From Muricoccus pecuniae (lineage in GTDB: Bacteria > Pseudomonadota > Alphaproteobacteria > Acetobacterales > Acetobacteraceae), in the NCBI RefSeq assembly GCF_014199205.1, contig NZ_JACIJD010000002.1, positions 62,001 through 126,000 of the forward strand: 64,000 nt of DNA. The letters run 5' to 3'. The position numbers were made by a program, and so were the translations under genes. Position 1 is the first letter of the stretch; every line of letters starts with the position of its first letter. The notes below the pieces were generated by a model that was given only the letters and a program-made list of their open reading frames with translations, made no database searches and was not told the DNA's origin. Below, one piece after another: positions 59,332 through 64,000 of the stretch.

Positions 59332-60077
59332 GCGATCCCGCGCCCGTCACGGTCCTGAACGCGGAGGGCGCCTCGCCCTTCGTGCTGCTCTGCGAGCACG
59401 CCTCGAACCACATCCCTGCGCGCTACGGGAGGCTCGGCGTGCCGGAGGCGGAGTTGTCCCGCCACATCGCCTGGGACATCGGCGCGGCGGATCTCGCGCG
59501 GCGGCTCTCCGCCCTGCTGGACGCGCCGCTCCTCCTTGCCGGCGCCTCGCGGTTGCTGATCGACCTCAACCGCCCGCCCGGCGCGCCGACGAGCATCCCG
59601 GAGAGGAGCGAGGACACCCCGATCCCCGGCAATGCCGGGATCGGCGCGGAGGAGCGGGCGACGCGCGAGGCGGCCTGGTTCGACCCCTTCCACGACGCCG
59701 TGGCGGCGCTGCTGGACCGGCGGCAGGCGGGGGAGGTCCGGACGCTCGTCATCGGCGTCCACAGCTTCACGCCCCGCTTCCAGGGCGTGGACCGGCCCTG
59801 GCACGCCGGCGTGCTCTTCGCCGGCGCGAAGACCTTCGGCTGCGCCCTCGCCGAGGCGATCGGGGCCTCCGATCCGGCGCTCGTGGTCGGCCAGAACGAG
59901 CCGTACCGCATCGAGCCCGGCATCCACGACTACACCGTGCCCGTCCATGGCGACGAGCGCGGGCTGGAGGCCGTTTTGATCGAGGTGCGGCAGGACCTGC
60001 TGGGCGATGCCGCCGGAATCGAAACCTGGGCGCTCCGCCTCGCCTCCGCCCTGGGGCAGGCGGCGGGGCGGGGGTGA
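59328..60077 (+). CDS. N-formylglutamate amidohydrolase family protein
   Basis: A 249-residue zinc-dependent deformylase-like hydrolase (HutG2/FGase fold). It has LLCEHASNHIPARYG (zinc His/Glu), RLLIDLNRPP, IGVHSFTPRF and a final EVRQDLL. GTG 59328 overlaps the preceding stop (GTGA), so translation is coupled to the transglutaminase-like gene. No hut genes are near, so it may act on another N-acyl or formyl amino acid, perhaps released by its neighbours. Confidence 0.87.
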   Translation: MSDPAPVTVLNAEGASPFVLLCEHASNHIPARYGRLGVPEAELSRHIAWDIGAADLARRLSALLDAPLLLAGASRLLIDLNRPPGAPTSIPERSEDTPIPGNAGIGAEERATREAAWFDPFHDAVAALLDRRQAGEVRTLVIGVHSFTPRFQGVDRPWHAGVLFAGAKTFGCALAEAIGASDPALVVGQNEPYRIEPGIHDYTVPVHGDERGLEAVLIEVRQDLLGDAAGIETWALRLASALGQAAGRG

Positions 60078-60157
60078 TCCCGCTCTTGCTGCACCGCAGC
60101 AACGGTCTAGGCTAGTGGGTGTGGAGGGCCGGCGCCCTTCCTTCCCGGAGGTGGCCC

Positions 60158-60802
60158 TTGAACGCGATGTCCCGCCCGGCCCACTCCTCCGCCGCCCCCG
60201 CGGCGCCCTCGCCGCACCGCTTGCACGAGGATGCGGCGGCGCTCGTGATCGGCGTGACTATGGTGAGCCTCGGCCTTGTCCTCTACGGAGAGGCCCGGCT
60301 GGTCACGAGCGGGCTGGCAGGGCTCGCGCTATTGCTGGGCTACGCCACGCCGCTGAATTCCGGCACGCTCCTCTTCACGCTCAACATCCCCTTCCTCCTC
60401 TACGGCCTGCGCCGGATGGGGTGGCGGGTGCTGGCGCGGACCGTGGTGGCAATCGCGGGAATCGCGCTGCTCACGCGCTTCTCGCCCGTTGTGCTGGGGA
60501 TCGCGCATCTGTCGCCGCCCTATGCCGCGCTGATGGGCGGGATCCTGATGGGGATGGGGGCGCTGGCCCTGGTGCGGCACCGCACGGGCCTCGGCGGGAT
60601 AAGCCTGGTAGCGATGGACCTGCAGGAGCGGCGGGGCTGGCGGGCGGGCTATGTGCAGCTCGTCTTCGACCTCCTGGTCATGTTCAGCGCCCTCTTCGTG
60701 CTCGATCTCGGGCAGGTCGGCCTTTCCCTGTTCGGGGCGGTGGTGCTGAACCTCGTGCTGGCGCTGAACCATAAGCCCGGCCGCTATCTCGGGGTGAGCT
60801 GA
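60158..60802 (+). CDS. YitT-family membrane protein
   Basis: A 214-residue integral membrane protein with five or six helices (ALVIGVTMVSLGLVLYGEA, TSGLAGLALLLGYAT, the rest to residue 205) resembling YitT/YczE-like proteins. TTG 60158 is chosen because GGAGG ends 6 bp before it; ATG 60167 is 15 bp from the same site. Function unknown. Confidence 0.75.
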   Translation: MNAMSRPAHSSAAPAAPSPHRLHEDAAALVIGVTMVSLGLVLYGEARLVTSGLAGLALLLGYATPLNSGTLLFTLNIPFLLYGLRRMGWRVLARTVVAIAGIALLTRFSPVVLGIAHLSPPYAALMGGILMGMGALALVRHRTGLGGISLVAMDLQERRGWRAGYVQLVFDLLVMFSALFVLDLGQVGLSLFGAVVLNLVLALNHKPGRYLGVS

Positions 60803-60914
60803 GGCCCGCCTTCCGCGCCCGCAGCGTGTCAGGGTGCGGAACGGGCGCGTTCCGAAGCCGGACAGCCCCGCTTCCCTGACCGGCACGCCCCGCCTCGACG
60901 GACGGGCAACTTTC

Positions 60915-60931
60915 CTGGCACGCTTGCTGCA
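60915..60931 (+). promoter_or_regulatory. sigma-54-like promoter of the ABC transporter operon
   Basis: TGGCACGCTTGCTGCA matches the -24/-12 consensus TGGCACG-N4-TTGCA with one mismatch (CTGC for TTGC), and the diagnostic GG and GC are spaced by exactly 10 bases. It lies about 60 bp before the first transporter gene. Suggests nitrogen control through NtrC. Confidence 0.6.
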
Positions 60932-60945
60932 CCCTACTCGGTGCA
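60928..60945 (+). promoter_or_regulatory. NtrC-like inverted repeat overlapping the -12 element
   Basis: TGCACCCTACTCGGTGCA is a perfect inverted repeat of TGCACC/GGTGCA with a 6-bp spacer. The NtrC consensus has the same arms with a 5-bp spacer. It overlaps the -12 element and probable start site, an unusual place for an activator, so repression or a different regulator is possible. Confidence 0.45.
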
Positions 60946-60990
60946 GTTCGTAGCCATGGCTGCCGCAGGCCAGAGAACCGGAGAGACCCC

Positions 60991-62175
60991 GTGACAATGA
61001 ACCGACGCGCCCTCCTCGGCACCGCCGCGGCCGCCACCTTCTCCGGCGCGATGCCGGGCCTCGTCCGCGCCCAGGCGCCGGGGATCAAGGTGGGGTTCGT
61101 GGCGACCCTCTCCGGCGCCGGCGCGGCGCTGGGGACGCAGCTGCGGGACGGCTGGCTCCTGGCGGTAAAGCACCTGGACGGCAAGCTCGGCGGCCTGCCC
61201 GCCGAGACGCTGGTGATCGACGACGAGCTGAAGCCCGACGTGGCCGTGACGAAGGTGCGCGCCGCGCTGGAGCGGGACAAGGTGAACGTCGTCGCCGGGC
61301 TGGTCTACAGCAACATCCTCCAGGCCGTGTTCCGGCCGGTGACGGAGAGCGGGACCTTCCTCATCAGCGCCAATGCCGGCCCGTCGACCTTTGCCGGTCG
61401 CGGCTGCAACCCCCTCTTCTTCACCACTTCCTACCAGAACGACCAGGTGCACGCCACGATGGGGCAGGTGGCGCAGGACGAGGGCTACAAGCGCGTCTTC
61501 GTCATGGTGCCCAACTACCAGGCCGGCAAGGACGCCGCGGCCGGCTTCAAGAGCCGCTTCAAGGGCGAGGTGGTGGACGAGATCTACGTCCCCCTCACGC
61601 AGCTCGACTTCTCGACGGAGCTGGCGAAGATCGCGGCGGCGAAGCCGGACGCCATCTTCACCTTCATGCCCGGCGCGCTCGGCGTGAACCTCGTGCGCCA
61701 GTACCGGCAGGCCGGGCTCGCGAGCACTCCCTTCCTCTCCTCCTTCACGGTGGACGAATCGACCCTGCCCGCGCAGGGCGAGGCCGCGCTCGGCTTCTAC
61801 ACCGCCGCCAACTGGGCGCCCGACTTCCCGAACGAGGTGAGCCGCCGCTTCGTGCGGGATTTCGAGGCGGCCTACGGCTACGTCCCCGGCACCTATGCCG
61901 CCCAGGCCTATGACGCGGCGATGCTGGTGGATGACGGGGTGAAGCAGGCGGGCGGGCGCCTGGCCGACAAGGCCGCGCTGCGGGCGGCGATGGAGAAGCC
62001 GGGCTTCACCTCGGTCCGCGGCAACTTCCGCATGGGCGCCAACCACTATCCCGTGCAGGACTTCTATCTCTGCAAGGTGGCGAAGCGGCCGGACGGGAAG
62101 CTCGCCACGGAGACCGTGCGCAAGGTGCTGAGCGAGGACACCGACCCCTACGCCGCCGAGTGCCGCATGCGCTGA
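60991..62175 (+). CDS. ABC transporter substrate-binding protein (branched-chain amino acid/amide type)
   Basis: A 394-residue periplasmic binding protein. Signal peptide with paired Arg (NRRALLGTAAAATFSG ... VRAQ), then GIKVGFVATLSGAGAALG and LVIDDELKPDVAVTKVRAAL in the LivK/peripla_BP_6 pattern. GTG 60991 lies 7 bp from GGAG; ATG 60997 is the alternative. It heads an operon with LivH- and LivM-like permeases. The ligand may be an amino acid, amide or urea-like compound. Confidence 0.9.
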   Translation: MTMNRRALLGTAAAATFSGAMPGLVRAQAPGIKVGFVATLSGAGAALGTQLRDGWLLAVKHLDGKLGGLPAETLVIDDELKPDVAVTKVRAALERDKVNVVAGLVYSNILQAVFRPVTESGTFLISANAGPSTFAGRGCNPLFFTTSYQNDQVHATMGQVAQDEGYKRVFVMVPNYQAGKDAAAGFKSRFKGEVVDEIYVPLTQLDFSTELAKIAAAKPDAIFTFMPGALGVNLVRQYRQAGLASTPFLSSFTVDESTLPAQGEAALGFYTAANWAPDFPNEVSRRFVRDFEAAYGYVPGTYAAQAYDAAMLVDDGVKQAGGRLADKAALRAAMEKPGFTSVRGNFRMGANHYPVQDFYLCKVAKRPDGKLATETVRKVLSEDTDPYAAECRMR

Positions 62176-62188
62176 GGGCCGCCTCGCG

Positions 62189-63112
62189 GTGTCGCTCAAC
62201 CTCCTGCTCGTGCAGCTGCTGAACGGGGCGCAGCTCGGCATCCTGCTGTTCCTCGTCGCGGCCGGGCTGACGCTCGTCTTCGGGGTGATGGACTTCATCA
62301 ACCTCGCCCACGGGGTGCAGTACATGCTCGGCGCCTATGTGGCGGCGACGCTCGGCACCCTGCTCGGCAGCTTCTGGCTGGGGCTGCTGCTGGCGCTGCC
62401 GGTCTCTCTGCTCATCGGCCTGCTGCTGGAATGGGTGGTGTTCCGGCATCTCTACCGCCGCGACCACCTCGCCCAGGTCCTCGCCACCTTCGGCGTGATC
62501 CTGACGGTGGAGGACGCGGTGCGCGCGATCTGGGGCAGCTCGCCGCTGGCCGTGCCGCAGCCCGAGGGCTTCGCGGGCGGGATCGAGATCATGCCGGGCC
62601 TGACCTACCCGAGTTTCCGCCTCGCCATCATCGCGGCGGGGCTGCTGGTGGCGCTCGGGCTGTGGCTGCTGGTAGACCGGACGCGGGCCGGGATGCTCGT
62701 CCGGGCGGGGGCGACGAACGCGCCGATGGTCTCGGCGCTGGGCGTGGACATCCACAAGCTCTTCACCCTCGTCTTCGGAATCGGCGCCATGCTGGCCGGC
62801 TTCGCGGGCGCGCTGGCCGGGCCGGTCTTCGCCGTGGCGCCGGGGATGGGGGACGGGGTGCTCATCCTCGCCTTCGTTGTCATCGTGATCGGCGGCATCG
62901 GCTCGATCCGCGGCGCCTTCGTCGCGGCGATCCTGGTGGGGCTGATCGACACGCTCGGCCGGGCGATGCTGCCCGACCTCCTGCGGCTGGTGATGGACGC
63001 CTCCTCCGCCCGGCAGACAGGGGCGGCGCTGGCTTCAATGCTCGTCTACATCGTCATGGCCGCGATCCTCTTCCTCAGCCCCGCGGGGCTCTTCCCGGTG
63101 CGGCGCGGATGA
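62189..63112 (+). CDS. branched-chain amino acid/amide ABC transporter permease, LivH-like
   Basis: A 307-residue inner-membrane permease of the LivH family with about eight helices. It has FGVMDFINLAHGVQYMLGAY near the N-terminus and the conserved GIGSIRGAFVAAILVGLIDT near the end. GTG start 13 bp after the receptor stop; its own stop overlaps the next ATG. Confidence 0.92.
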   Translation: MSLNLLLVQLLNGAQLGILLFLVAAGLTLVFGVMDFINLAHGVQYMLGAYVAATLGTLLGSFWLGLLLALPVSLLIGLLLEWVVFRHLYRRDHLAQVLATFGVILTVEDAVRAIWGSSPLAVPQPEGFAGGIEIMPGLTYPSFRLAIIAAGLLVALGLWLLVDRTRAGMLVRAGATNAPMVSALGVDIHKLFTLVFGIGAMLAGFAGALAGPVFAVAPGMGDGVLILAFVVIVIGGIGSIRGAFVAAILVGLIDTLGRAMLPDLLRLVMDASSARQTGAALASMLVYIVMAAILFLSPAGLFPVRRG

Positions 63113-64000
63113 CGGGGCGCGCGAGGCTGCTCCTTCCCGTGCTGGTGCTGGCGGGCCTCGCCGCCGCGCCCTTCCTCGGCTTCGACACGGGCTTCGCCTA
63201 CACGCTGATGGCGCGGGCGATGATTCTCGGCATGGCGGCGCTCAGCCTCTCGCTCCTCGTCGGCGGGGCGGGGCTGGTGAGCCTGGGGCAGGCGGCGATG
63301 CTCGGCATCGGCGCCTATGCCGTCGCGGCGCTCGACCATGCGGGCGTCACGAACGCGCTCGTGGTGTTTCCCGCCGCGGCGCTCCTGGCCGGGCTCTTCG
63401 CCCTCGTCACGGGGGCGGTGTCGCTGCGGACGAGCGGCGTGCACTTTATCATGATCACCCTCGCCTTCGGGCAGATGGCCTTCTTCACGGCCTCTTCCCT
63501 CTCCGCCCTCGGCGGGGATGACGGCTACACACTCTACGGCCGCACGGAGTGGATGGGCACGCGGCTGCTGGAGGATCGCGCCGCCTTCCACTTCATCCTC
63601 CTCGCCCTGCTCGCGGGAACCTGGCTCCTCCTCTCCGCGCTGATCGACAGCCGCTTCGGGCGGGTGCTGAGGGCTTCCCGGGAGAACGCGCTGCGCGCGC
63701 AGGCCGTGGGCTTCTCGCCTTTTCCCTACAGGCTCGTCGCCTACACCGTGGCGGGGGCGATCAGCGGGCTGGCGGGCGCGCTGCTGGCGAACGCCACCGA
63801 ATTCGTCTCCCCCGCCACCCTCGCCTGGGGACGGTCGGGCGAGCTGCTCTTCATGGTGATCCTGGGCGGGGTGGGGCAACTCTACGGCGCCATCCTCGGC
63901 GCGCTCGCCATCGTGCTGCTGGAGGAGTGGCTGTCGCACCTGCTGAATTACTGGCGGCTCGCCTTCGGGCCGCTGCTCATCCTCTCCGTGCTGTTCCTGC
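63109..64000 (+). CDS. branched-chain amino acid/amide ABC transporter permease, LivM-like (3' truncated)
   Basis: ATG 63109 overlaps the LivH-like stop (ATGA) and the frame stays open to the window edge (297 codons visible). The translation has the LivM pattern: LLVGGAGLVSLGQAAMLGIG, SLRTSGVHFIMITLAFGQM, and a late GGVGQLYGAILGALAIVLLEEW. About eight helices. The remaining codons and the LivG/LivF ATPases lie beyond the right edge. Confidence 0.92.
   Translation, partial: MTGRARLLLPVLVLAGLAAAPFLGFDTGFAYTLMARAMILGMAALSLSLLVGGAGLVSLGQAAMLGIGAYAVAALDHAGVTNALVVFPAAALLAGLFALVTGAVSLRTSGVHFIMITLAFGQMAFFTASSLSALGGDDGYTLYGRTEWMGTRLLEDRAAFHFILLALLAGTWLLLSALIDSRFGRVLRASRENALRAQAVGFSPFPYRLVAYTVAGAISGLAGALLANATEFVSPATLAWGRSGELLFMVILGGVGQLYGAILGALAIVLLEEWLSHLLNYWRLAFGPLLILSVLFL

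Noticed and set aside
1-64000. CRISPR arrays, insertion sequences, prophage or integrase genes
   Set aside because: No regularly spaced repeats, transposase, integrase or phage structural motif found on either strand.

Overview
The window is a very GC-rich chromosomal segment with short intergenic gaps and many 1-4 bp gene overlaps (ATGA, GTGA, TTGA). The gene set (HpnC/D/E squalene enzymes, MucR, a Fur/Mur-type regulator, ornithine-lipid acyltransferases, an MmgR-like sRNA, FNR/FixK-type boxes, Bug-type solute receptor) points to an alphaproteobacterium, most likely a pigmented Rhodospirillales/Acetobacteraceae member close to Roseomonas. That placement is inference; there is no rRNA in the window. 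No phage, insertion sequence, plasmid or CRISPR signal was seen, so this looks like core chromosome.

Layout. 1-6.3 kb: a five-gene operon, cut by the left edge, with a carotenoid desaturase, a PlsC-type acyltransferase, a family-2 glycosyltransferase, one protein carrying both squalene-forming prenyl synthases (HpnC fused to HpnD), and HpnE. No hopene cyclase is present; the linkage to desaturase, glycosyl- and acyltransferase suggests an acylated glycosyl C30 carotenoid made from squalene. 6.4-11.8 kb: SH3 lipoprotein, tRNA-Leu(UAA), DsbD/ScsB-type electron carrier, aldo/keto reductase, MFS transporter. 11.8-18.8 kb: HrpB helicase, DegP-like protease, OmpR-type two-component pair, second MFS transporter. 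18.9-27.3 kb: hemN behind a perfect FNR/FixK-type box, an MmgR-family sRNA, a CoA-transferase/HMG-CoA-lyase-like pair, methyltransferase, RutG-like uracil permease, N-carbamoyl-D-amino-acid hydrolase, Nth and a DUF2244 protein.

27.4-38.3 kb holds a minus-strand block matching a gene order widely kept in alphaproteobacteria: tsaB-rimI ... mucR, fur/mur, olsB, olsA, miaB, phoH, ybeY, corC, lnt, XRE regulator. It joins ribosome and tRNA maturation with envelope lipid genes. 38.4-46 kb: tadA, glutamine-amidotransferase-like hydrolase, RluB-type pseudouridine synthase, rsmD, diguanylate cyclase, ribF, LOG-family protein, M20 peptidase. 46-49 kb: a decayed GGDEF gene, then a BtuB-like TonB receptor under a cobalamin riboswitch. 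49-57.5 kb: exoD, a VWA protein, a YeeE/YedE transporter, a PhnW-like aminotransferase with a structured leader, ompW behind a second perfect FNR-type box, a Bug receptor, and fhs. 57.5-64 kb: two transglutaminase-like proteins plus N-formylglutamate amidohydrolase, a YitT protein, and the start of a branched-chain-amino-acid/amide-type ABC transporter with a sigma-54-like promoter; its second permease runs off the right edge.

The most noteworthy signals are the HpnC-HpnD fusion inside a carotenoid operon; two perfect TTGAY-N4-RTCAA boxes placed upstream of hemN and ompW; the MmgR-like sRNA; the B12 riboswitch; the sigma-54/NtrC-like elements; and the GGDEF pseudogene, whose stop codon lies exactly before its GGEEF motif. 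I did not find a wholly new defence or mobile system.
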